Assembly: GCA_900549235.1 (NCBI GenBank)
Contig: URNT01000004.1
Span: 77,227-141,226 of the forward strand
From: an uncultured Clostridium sp.
Lineage (GTDB): Bacteria; Bacillota; Clostridia; Lachnospirales; Lachnospiraceae
Length of the DNA stretch: 64,000 nucleotides
Direction of reading: 5' to 3'
Shown in pieces: positions 32,886-40,445 of this stretch; the first letter of the stretch is position 1; each line of letters opens with the position of its first letter. The notes beneath the pieces were generated by a model. That model was given only the letters and a program-made list of their open reading frames with translations, did not search any database and was not told where the DNA came from. A program made the translations under genes and the position numbers.

Positions 32886-33830
32886 TTATGATGCAGCCTG
32901 TTGAAGGCTTGCAAGCTTTTCTTTTCTATGGGCAATGCCTCTTCGTATTCCCTGGATCACTACAAGAACAGCAATGATAAACAGATAGGGAAATGCCTCA
33001 ATCAGTTTCAGATCAATTTTGCTGTAAAGCTGAAGATAAACCGTAATTGTATCTGAAAATCCGTACAGCAGAGAGCTTAAACAGCCCACAATCGGGTTTC
33101 CCTGGCTCATGGCGTCCATAGCAAGAGACATATATCCTCTGCCCGCCACCATACCGGTAGTAAAGGAACTGAGCGCGCCCATGGACAGATACATTCCGCC
33201 AAAGGAGCAGGCTATACCGCAGATAGCAAGTGCGGCAAACTGATGAAATAATACAGAAATGCCTGCCGCCTTGGCTGCCGACGGATTTTCGCCAACTGCC
33301 CGTATATTGATACCCAGCTTTGTTTTATAAAGCATCCATGCCGTCAGCGCAACGATCAGCCAGCCGATATAAGTCACCATATTCTGTCCGGAAAGAATCG
33401 TTCCAAGCACCGGGATTTCCTTGATGACCGGAATCTCAACCACCGGGAAGGTCAGGCTTTTAAGAGCACTGGAATTTGCCTTGCTTCCAGTCAGCATAAC
33501 CAGAATAAATACGGTTCCTCCTGTGGCAGCCAAGTTCATTGCTACACCGCAGGCATTCATAGCCCCTTTCATAATCAGTGCAAAATATCCAAACACAAAG
33601 GACACAAAAACCCCCATCACCACAGCTGCCAGACAGCCAATCCACAGGTTCTGGGTAAATGCGCTGGCAACCACACCAGTCAGCGCACAGATCAGCATTG
33701 TTCCCTCAATTGCCAGATTAAAAATACCGGATTTGGTCATCATATTCGCAGAAAGGGTTGCAAGCATAACCGGTGTGGTACTGGCAAGAACCGTTTTCCA
33801 AAACGCAGGAGATAAGAAAAAATCCATCAT
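32886..33830 (-). CDS. nucleoside ABC transporter permease (NupQ-like)
   Basis: A 314-residue membrane protein of the branched-chain-amino-acid/ribose-type permease family (BPD_transp_2), with about 8-9 hydrophobic helices and the KSGIFNLAIEGTMLI segment near residue 32 typical of YufQ/NupQ. Its start overlaps the stop of the larger permease by 4 bases (ATGA), so the two are translated together and form a heterodimer. The long helix with GENPSAAKAAGI is the coupling-helix loop contacting the ATPase. Confidence 0.9.
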   Translation of the reverse strand: MMDFFLSPAFWKTVLASTTPVMLATLSANMMTKSGIFNLAIEGTMLICALTGVVASAFTQNLWIGCLAAVVMGVFVSFVFGYFALIMKGAMNACGVAMNLAATGGTVFILVMLTGSKANSSALKSLTFPVVEIPVIKEIPVLGTILSGQNMVTYIGWLIVALTAWMLYKTKLGINIRAVGENPSAAKAAGISVLFHQFAALAICGIACSFGGMYLSMGALSSFTTGMVAGRGYMSLAMDAMSQGNPIVGCLSSLLYGFSDTITVYLQLYSKIDLKLIEAFPYLFIIAVLVVIQGIRRGIAHRKEKLASLQQAAS

Positions 33831-34924
33831 GCCGCAGCACCTCCTTCCTCTGCCTGTTTCAGAGACATCTTCTGGTCGTGTCTCTGTTTAATAAAATACA
33901 GGAACCTCTGAGACGCCACCAGGAAAATGATGATTCCCTGAAGAAATGTGACGATTTCCGGATCCAGATCTGATGACCGGGACATAATCTCCGCTCCGAT
34001 CCTTAAATATGCAATGAAAAATGCAGTCAGCGGAATATACACCGGATTTCCATTTGCCAGCATATAAATCAAAAGCCCGTCCCATACATAATTGGTCTGC
34101 GACTGCCACTGAAATCTTTTATATACCCCCACAATTTCAATGGCTCCGCCCATACCGGCTATGGCTCCGCCCATAAACTGAGCCATCAAAATCACAAGCC
34201 CTGTCTTAATACCTGACGCTTTAGCAAAAGCAGGATTGCTTCCTGTCACACGCACCTTATAACCAAAAGACGTTTTATTCATCAAAAAGATTACAAACAG
34301 AGTCACTGCAACCATAATCAGAAAGCCCCAATGCAGCGTGGTTCCCTTGATTATCGTTCCCATTCTGGCATTGTCCGGAAACTTATAGCTTCCCCAGCTT
34401 CCACTGGGCTCTAAAAAGAAGCTGCTGATGATAGACAGGCCAAAATAGTAAAAAATGGAATTTGCCATAATCGCCAGAACTACCGGATTTACCTTTGTAT
34501 ATTTATTGATAATAACCGGAAGCATGGAAATCAGGCCGCCTGCCACTGCCGCTGCCAGGATCTGTACTGTCTGGTGCGCAATATTAGGCAGGGGAACTGC
34601 AATGGCAATCGCTGTGGAAATAACAGCTCCCATATAAAAGGAAGCGTCTGAGCTGATATTGAAAATACCGCTTTTTAAACATAAGGTCAGGCCCAGCCCT
34701 GTAAATACAAGAGGAATTGCCCGCACAATCACATTGAAAAAACTCCGCTTTGTTTCCAGAGGGCCCAGCATCAGCTTCTGGATCGCAACTCCCGGTGTTT
34801 CGCTTACAAAAAAGATGATAACAAACACCAGAACCATAGACAGAACCAGTGCCGCTGCAATCCGCAGAACGCCGAAGTAATTCATAATATCAAATGTTTC
34901 TCTGGATTTTGTTCTTTTTTCCAT
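33827..34924 (-). CDS. nucleoside ABC transporter permease (NupP-like)
   Basis: A 365-residue membrane partner of the neighbouring permease, with the same fold: KSGIFNISSDASFYMGA segment and the SNPAFAKASGIKTG coupling loop. The order ATPase, P-type permease, Q-type permease matches the Bacillus yufOPQ (nupOPQ) purine-nucleoside importer. It begins 3 bases after the ATPase gene's stop. Confidence 0.9.
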   Translation of the reverse strand: MEKRTKSRETFDIMNYFGVLRIAAALVLSMVLVFVIIFFVSETPGVAIQKLMLGPLETKRSFFNVIVRAIPLVFTGLGLTLCLKSGIFNISSDASFYMGAVISTAIAIAVPLPNIAHQTVQILAAAVAGGLISMLPVIINKYTKVNPVVLAIMANSIFYYFGLSIISSFFLEPSGSWGSYKFPDNARMGTIIKGTTLHWGFLIMVAVTLFVIFLMNKTSFGYKVRVTGSNPAFAKASGIKTGLVILMAQFMGGAIAGMGGAIEIVGVYKRFQWQSQTNYVWDGLLIYMLANGNPVYIPLTAFFIAYLRIGAEIMSRSSDLDPEIVTFLQGIIIFLVASQRFLYFIKQRHDQKMSLKQAEEGGAAA

Positions 34925-34927
34925 GGC

Positions 34928-36451
34928 CTATTTGATTCCCTCCTGTTTTTTTATTCCGAGCATATAAAGCCCAAGCTCCTGCTCTGTAACCTTTGGTTCA
35001 TTTTTTAAGGAGGCTGCTATTTTTCCTTTGTGCATAACCAGAATCCGGTCACTCAAGGAAATCAGCTCGTTTAAGTCTGCCGACACCAGAAGGATCCCTT
35101 TATTATGGCTTCTCATTTCCAGTATCTTTGAATGGATAAATTCAATCGCCCCTATATCAACTCCTCTTGTGGGCTGATTCAGTACCAGAAGGTCGCTGGC
35201 CGCCTTAAATTCCCTGGCTACAATTACCTTCTGTATATTGCCGCCCGAAAGACTGCCAATGGGCTGATTTTCATCCTTCGTTTTGATCATAAATTCACGG
35301 ATCTGCTCCTTACAGTGTTCCTTTACTCTGGGTGTACGGATCATCCCTATATGATCTGCAAAATGGTCGATATTAGATACCACTAAGTTTTCCTGTACGC
35401 TCATTTCCGGCGCGCATCCGTCTGTCATACGGTCCTCCGGAACATGAGACATTCCCGCTTCCCGTATGTGGATGACTGACTCTTTTGTAATATCCCTGCC
35501 ATTTAAAATTACATGTCCGTCAATCCCCCGCATATTACCGGTGATAATAGAGATCAGCTCACTTTGACCATTTCCTTCTACACCTGCGATCCCCACCACT
35601 TCTCCCCGGCATACCTGCATACTGACACCTGCCAGCTTAGGAATCTTAAATTTATCCACATACTTTAAATTTTCAACCTTTAATACCACTTCCCCCGGCT
35701 GAACCCTTTCCTTCTCATAAGACAGCGTAACTTCCCTGCCTACCATCAGATTAGAAATATCCTCCTCACTGACCTCCTCTGTCTTATATGTTCCTTTTGT
35801 AACTCCTCCTTTTAATACCGTGATCCGGTCGCTGATTCGTTTTACCTCATTCAGCTTATGAGAGATAAAAATAATAGTCATACCCTTCTTTTTAAGATCC
35901 AGAAGCTTTTCAAACAGTTCTTCTGTCTCCTGAGGCGTCAAAACTGCTGTAGGCTCGTCCAGAATAATTAATTTTGCGCTTCGATACAGAATCTTTAAAA
36001 TTTCCAGCTTCTGCTTCATACCCACGCTCATATCTCTGACCTTCCTGGAAGCGTCTATGTCAAAGCCATATTTCTGCGCTACCTCAGCCGTAATCCTTAT
36101 ATCCCGCTTTTTATTGGATATGAAGCTGGTACGTTCCATACCGAGCATCATATTTTCTGCCCCCGTAAGAGAATCTACCAGCATAAAATGCTGATGTACC
36201 ATACCGATCCCGTGAGCAATGGCATCCTTACTGGACTGGAGCTTTAATTCCTCTCCATTCATGTAGATATGACCTGAGGTAACGCTTTCCAGACCGTAAA
36301 GCATCTTCATCAGCGTACTTTTTCCCGCTCCATTTTCTCCCACCAGAGCGTGGATTTCTCCTTCATCTACCACAAAATTTACATTGTGATTTGCCAGCAC
36401 ACCGCCCTCATAAATTTTGGTTACATCCTTTACTTCAAGCAAATGTCCCAT
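34928..36451 (-). CDS. nucleoside ABC transporter ATPase with two ABC domains (NupO-like)
   Basis: A 507-residue cytoplasmic ATPase with two fused ABC domains, as in RbsA and YufO. The first domain has Walker A GENGAGKST (about 38-46), LSVG-type signature replaced by MSVGMKQKLEILK, and Walker B LIILDEPTA. The second has the degenerate P-loop GVEGNGQSE usual in this group and signature LSGGNIQK. It powers both permeases. Its first base overlaps the last base of the nucleoside hydrolase gene. Confidence 0.93.
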   Translation of the reverse strand: MGHLLEVKDVTKIYEGGVLANHNVNFVVDEGEIHALVGENGAGKSTLMKMLYGLESVTSGHIYMNGEELKLQSSKDAIAHGIGMVHQHFMLVDSLTGAENMMLGMERTSFISNKKRDIRITAEVAQKYGFDIDASRKVRDMSVGMKQKLEILKILYRSAKLIILDEPTAVLTPQETEELFEKLLDLKKKGMTIIFISHKLNEVKRISDRITVLKGGVTKGTYKTEEVSEEDISNLMVGREVTLSYEKERVQPGEVVLKVENLKYVDKFKIPKLAGVSMQVCRGEVVGIAGVEGNGQSELISIITGNMRGIDGHVILNGRDITKESVIHIREAGMSHVPEDRMTDGCAPEMSVQENLVVSNIDHFADHIGMIRTPRVKEHCKEQIREFMIKTKDENQPIGSLSGGNIQKVIVAREFKAASDLLVLNQPTRGVDIGAIEFIHSKILEMRSHNKGILLVSADLNELISLSDRILVMHKGKIAASLKNEPKVTEQELGLYMLGIKKQEGIK

Positions 36452-37428
36452 TATCTTCTCCCTTCCAGCATTGCCTCCACTGTTCCAAAAAACTCCCTGT
36501 AAAAGGCTTCTGTATCTACAAACATGGCCGCTGCCATATGATACTCCGGATCACTGCATTTCCATACATCCTCCATTGTCCTTCCCCGCATGGGTCCTTT
36601 TGTAAAGCAGGTCAGATGCATCGGGATCGTGGTCAGTATTTCCGGATGAATGGCTGCCACTGCGGCCAGAGGATCGTGAAGCCCGCAGCCCTTCATATAA
36701 GGATTGTATTTTTTGTAAGCTCCCAGATAATGCTTCAAAGCCTCATAGAGAAACAGAGCAGGCTTCGTACCGATCTCATGCCACCGTTCATGATCCTCAT
36801 AAGTGAATAATGTCTTTCTGGTCACATCAAGCCCTACCAGAACAAGAGGAAGCCTGGACGCCAAAACCTCATGGCACGCCTCTACATCCAGTCTTACATT
36901 TGCCTCCATCACCGTTTCTTCTGCAGGACCTGTATTGCCTGGAGACGCTACCGCGCCGCCCATAACGTAAACCGAACCAACCTTTTCTGCCACTGATGGA
37001 TCTTTCCTTAATACTCTGGCTATATCCGTCATAGGTCCGCTCGTAACCCAGCACAGATCTTTTCCATATCGGTCTATCATCTCAATGATAAATTCCGCAG
37101 CATCCTCTGGTTCTGCATCTCCCAGATCTTCCGATGTGCTGGGAGGAAGGACTCCTCCGATCCCGGACATACCGTGAAATCTGCTTCCGCCGGAAAAATC
37201 CATCTGTTCTCCGCTTAAAGGGGTCTCACTGCCCATAATAACAGGAATTTCACCCCTTCCAAACAGCTCCAGCGCTGCTTTTGTATTGCGGAATACATCT
37301 CCCACATAGCTCATACCATAAGAACAGGTAACTCCTATAACCTCACACTCCTTCTGTGAAGCCAGATAAGCAAGAGCCAGCGCGTCATCTACTCCCGTGT
37401 CGCAGCTGTACAAAAGCTTCTTCCCCAT
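36451..37428 (-). CDS. ribonucleoside hydrolase (IunH family)
   Basis: A 325-residue inosine/uridine-preferring nucleoside hydrolase, which splits a nucleoside into base and ribose in the cytoplasm. The calcium-binding N-terminus reads SCDTGVDDALA (D10, D14, D15), where most members have DTDPG, and a C-terminal HDPLAAVAAIHP supplies the remaining Asp and a His. It is the second gene of the operon, behind the LacI gene, so imported nucleosides are cleaved at once. No ribokinase is encoded nearby. Confidence 0.9.
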   Translation of the reverse strand: MGKKLLYSCDTGVDDALALAYLASQKECEVIGVTCSYGMSYVGDVFRNTKAALELFGRGEIPVIMGSETPLSGEQMDFSGGSRFHGMSGIGGVLPPSTSEDLGDAEPEDAAEFIIEMIDRYGKDLCWVTSGPMTDIARVLRKDPSVAEKVGSVYVMGGAVASPGNTGPAEETVMEANVRLDVEACHEVLASRLPLVLVGLDVTRKTLFTYEDHERWHEIGTKPALFLYEALKHYLGAYKKYNPYMKGCGLHDPLAAVAAIHPEILTTIPMHLTCFTKGPMRGRTMEDVWKCSDPEYHMAAAMFVDTEAFYREFFGTVEAMLEGRR

Positions 37429-37450
37429 AATCCACTTCCTTTCCTGTATT

Positions 37451-38467
37451 TTATTTTTTGTATCCTTCGCTCCCCCTGATAATAATCTCCTCTTCTACAA
37501 AAATTTTCTTCCATATCTTTTTCTTTGAAACGGTCCGTATCTGTCCGCACAGCATATCATATGCAGTATCTGCCATCTCCTGATCTGGCCGGTTCATCAC
37601 AGTAAGCCGATAGCCTATAGCATTTAAAAGTCCAATATCATCAAAACCAATCAGCCCCAGGTCCTCTCCTGCAGTCAGATGATGTTCATTAAGATACCGG
37701 ATGCAGCCCAGGGTCGCAGAACTGTAGGTGGCCAGAACCGCTGTCGGCGGATGATCCAGTCCAAAAAAGTATTCGCAGGCTTTATAACCGCTCTGCTCAT
37801 CAAACTGGCCTCTGTAAATATACTGCTCATCTGTCATACCCCCGCAGTCCTGGAGAGCCCGCTTATATCCATCCAGTCTGTATCTGCCCGGCTCCGCCAC
37901 CTCCGGACAGGCAATAATTCCAATATCCCGATGTCCTTTTTTCCAGAACAGGCTGACTCCTTCGTATACCAGCCTGCTGTTGTCAATCGTCACCATATTA
38001 AAAGAGCTATGAAGGGCGTCACGATCCAGAAGAACCACAGCCGTCCCTCCATACTCTGCTTCCTTAAGGAGCTGCACAGTGGACTCTTTCGGCTCCATAA
38101 CAGGCAGAAGCAAAATTCCCTGAACCTGATGTTCCAGCGCCTGAACGATTGCCTGATACTCCTTTTCCGGATCCTCTGCTGTACGGTAATGCAGAACGCT
38201 GTGTCCTTCCTGCTCTGCCCTTTTATCAATGGCTTCCTGCAGTCTGGCAAAAAAAAGATTCTCCCGATCCGGCATTATCACAGCAACCATCTCCGTATTT
38301 TTTCGGATCAGGCTTCTGGCTACTGCATTTGGCCGGTAGTTATGTTCTGAAATAATATCCTCAATCTTCTTTCTGGTTTCTTCACTCACATATCCTGTAT
38401 GATTAAGCACCCGTGAAACAGTCGCCATAGAAACTCCTGCCAGATTTGCAATGTCACGAATCGTCAT
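37451..38467 (-). CDS. LacI-family transcriptional regulator of the nucleoside operon
   Basis: A 338-residue repressor. The N-terminal helix-turn-helix reads TIRDIANLAGVSMATVSRVLN with the hinge helix near residue 50; the rest is the periplasmic-binding-protein-like effector domain. It is the first gene of the operon and sits 34 bases downstream of a LacI-type palindrome (38501-38514), so autoregulation is likely. The effector is probably a nucleoside or ribose derivative, judged from the genes it heads. Confidence 0.9.
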   Translation of the reverse strand: MTIRDIANLAGVSMATVSRVLNHTGYVSEETRKKIEDIISEHNYRPNAVARSLIRKNTEMVAVIMPDRENLFFARLQEAIDKRAEQEGHSVLHYRTAEDPEKEYQAIVQALEHQVQGILLLPVMEPKESTVQLLKEAEYGGTAVVLLDRDALHSSFNMVTIDNSRLVYEGVSLFWKKGHRDIGIIACPEVAEPGRYRLDGYKRALQDCGGMTDEQYIYRGQFDEQSGYKACEYFFGLDHPPTAVLATYSSATLGCIRYLNEHHLTAGEDLGLIGFDDIGLLNAIGYRLTVMNRPDQEMADTAYDMLCGQIRTVSKKKIWKKIFVEEEIIIRGSEGYKK

Positions 38468-38500
38468 ATTTGATTCCTTTCTTTATATCAATCCAAAATA

Positions 38501-38514
38501 GGTAAACGTTTCCA
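38501..38514. promoter_or_regulatory. LacI-type operator of the nucleoside operon
   Basis: GGTAAACGTTTCCA has a perfect AAACGTTT core with the central CG that LacI-family hinge helices need. It lies just downstream of the predicted promoter, so a bound repressor would stop initiation. Confidence 0.7.
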
Positions 38515-38529
38515 CATATTTTCATCTAT

Positions 38530-38558
38530 ATATTACATTATATTTTCATAAAAGTAAA
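38530..38558 (-). promoter_or_regulatory. promoter of the nucleoside operon
   Basis: On the minus strand TTTACT (38558-38553) and TAATAT (38535-38530) are 17 bases apart. The start near 38523 lies about 10 bases before the LacI-type operator. Confidence 0.5.
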
Positions 38559-38663
38559 GTGTTTATTTTTATTTTTATATGCATTATGAATAAATTATTA
38601 TATCATTTCCATATTTTATCTAATATAAATATGAAAAGGTTTTCTTTTTTCTGTAACAAAAGA

Positions 38664-38685
38664 TCAGTGAACGATTTATCACTGA
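38664..38685 (-). terminator. terminator overlapping the esterase stop codon
   Basis: TCAGTGA (38664-38670) and TCACTGA (38679-38685) pair around an 8-base loop; on the minus strand TCTTTTGTT follows. The stop codon of the acetylesterase gene lies inside the stem. Confidence 0.5.
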
Positions 38686-40385
38686 ACCGCTTGTAAAGCA
38701 TATAGGGATACCCTCTCCCGCACCCCTACAGCCATCCCAATACACTCCCCTCTCGTCACCCGTCTCTCCCCATCTTCACCTTCATCTCCAATCCATCCCC
38801 ATTTCCCTGCCTCTCTAAAGCACTCCTCCATCCCCAGTTCTCTCTCACCCCGCGCCTTTGCTCCCCGGACCGCAAAACTCACAAGCTCCCCAAGGGTAAT
38901 GGCATCATCCGGTCTGAACCGCTTTCCCGGCGTAGTCACAGGGTCGATCAACCCTTCATCAAGGGCCATCTGAATCTGCTCCGCATCAAATTCATAGCGG
39001 CTGAGGTCGCAGTATTCTCCCTGCCAAGGACGTCTGCGCGCCGGATTTACCGCCTTTAAAAGAAGGAAAACAAACTGAGCCCTGGGCATTTCCTCGTGAG
39101 GGTGCAGATAACGGACGCAGGGGTCTAACAGCCCGTAAGCCATGGCCTTTTTTAATACCTCTGCTTCCTTTTCAGGCAGTGTACGGCAATCCACATAAGG
39201 CAGCTCTGCAAGATCATGGCTGAGATTCGGCCGTTCTTCTGCCTGACTGCTCTCGGCCCGGTGATCCGGACGCAGAGACAGATCCGGCTCCCACCGGGCC
39301 ACGGCCCTGTTATTCATATGACTATATAAAGGCTCGATCCTCAGGCGCCGGATTTCCCGGGCCATCAGATCAGCCAGAAGGGCCCCGCCATAGTCATTTA
39401 CATGGGTGGTATCATTAAAATAATTCTGGCAGCCCTCTGTCCCCATAGCACAGAACCTCTCAAAGGTAAGGCTGTGCAGGTCGATCACCGCCGCGCCCAT
39501 TTCCCGTCCCACCCCTCTGATACTGTCCGCATAAGCCTCTAAAAGGTCATACCAGCCATCCTGGTCTCTGCTGGGAATCCGGCTCATGGGAGTCACCAGA
39601 ACGGGAACCGCTCCCATTTCTCTTGTCTCCATCACATACTGGCGGATATTGGCAGCAAACTGGTCATAGGGCTTTAGATTCCTTCGTTTCTGGTCATTGT
39701 GCCCGAAGCCGAATAAAAATACATCTCCCGGACGCAGATTGGCTTTCACCAGCTCCCAGTGCCCGTCCTCCCTGAAGCAGTTAGTGGTAAGACCGCTGTG
39801 GGCCTGATTGCACACTGCCATTTTGTCCATGTACTGCAAAAGATTCTGTCCCCAGCTGCCTCCATTGGTCAGCGGGTTATAGGGATAACAGCCCTCGTAA
39901 TCCCGCACCGTAGAATCGCCGCCGATAAATAGCGTGGGAATATCCTGTCCCACATCATCACAGCTTTTTACGCATACCCGCCCCAGTCTGGCACCTTTTC
40001 CGATCACACTAAGCCCGATTATATCGTCCGTGACGGCATCATCCCTTCCCACCACAGGACGATACGGATATACCCCATAATAAAATGTTTTTCGGTACAC
40101 CCCGCCGGCAGGAATACAGATTCCCCGCTCCACTATATTTCTCCTCCCCACGCAGAGAGTCAGCCCCCGAAGCCCTTCTTCCCCTCCTGGAATCTCCACC
40201 TCCACCTGATAGAGTCCTATGTCCGGCACCTTGATGCCAAAGCGCAGCGGATAGCCTTCTGACCCCAGCCACGTTCCATTTCCTCCCGGGATCCAGCCTG
40301 CAGTTCCCGTATAAAAATCATTCCCCCTCCAATCCTTTATCTCATTTTCCAACATCTGATCTGTAAAAAAATATTCTTTCTTCAT
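38679..40385 (-). CDS. SGNH-family acetylesterase (rhamnogalacturonan acetylesterase-like) with SLH-like tail
   Basis: A 568-residue protein. Residues 1-145 form a beta-rich, carbohydrate-binding-like domain. The SGNH hydrolase domain (about 150-345) has nucleophile S158 in GGDSTV, the GHND block (228-231) and the catalytic pair D325/H328 in DTTHVND. This is the pattern of CE12 rhamnogalacturonan acetylesterases. Residues 400-560 hold about three degenerate S-layer-homology-like repeats (for example FRPDDAITLGELV). No signal peptide is present, so it should deacetylate imported oligosaccharides in the cytoplasm. It is the last gene of the locus, after a partial terminator. Confidence 0.82.
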   Translation of the reverse strand: MKKEYFFTDQMLENEIKDWRGNDFYTGTAGWIPGGNGTWLGSEGYPLRFGIKVPDIGLYQVEVEIPGGEEGLRGLTLCVGRRNIVERGICIPAGGVYRKTFYYGVYPYRPVVGRDDAVTDDIIGLSVIGKGARLGRVCVKSCDDVGQDIPTLFIGGDSTVRDYEGCYPYNPLTNGGSWGQNLLQYMDKMAVCNQAHSGLTTNCFREDGHWELVKANLRPGDVFLFGFGHNDQKRRNLKPYDQFAANIRQYVMETREMGAVPVLVTPMSRIPSRDQDGWYDLLEAYADSIRGVGREMGAAVIDLHSLTFERFCAMGTEGCQNYFNDTTHVNDYGGALLADLMAREIRRLRIEPLYSHMNNRAVARWEPDLSLRPDHRAESSQAEERPNLSHDLAELPYVDCRTLPEKEAEVLKKAMAYGLLDPCVRYLHPHEEMPRAQFVFLLLKAVNPARRRPWQGEYCDLSRYEFDAEQIQMALDEGLIDPVTTPGKRFRPDDAITLGELVSFAVRGAKARGERELGMEECFREAGKWGWIGDEGEDGERRVTRGECIGMAVGVRERVSLYALQAVQ

Positions 40386-40403
40386 ATATCCCCTATCTGC
40401 AAA

Positions 40404-40434
40404 AAGCAGGGGTTTTGTAAAAATCCCCCTGCTT
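40404..40434 (-). terminator. operon-internal terminator after the GH112 gene
   Basis: AAGCAGGGG (40404-40412) and CCCCTGCTT (40426-40434) form a perfect 9-bp stem, followed on the minus strand by TTTTTGC. It lies between the phosphorylase and esterase genes and should lower esterase expression. Confidence 0.75.
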
Positions 40435-40445
40435 ATGCCAGCTTT

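Noticed and set aside
31144..37428. Transport operon considered as a general sugar (ribose-type) system
   Set aside because: BMP-type binding protein, YufO/P/Q-like subunits and an adjoining nucleoside hydrolase point to nucleosides.
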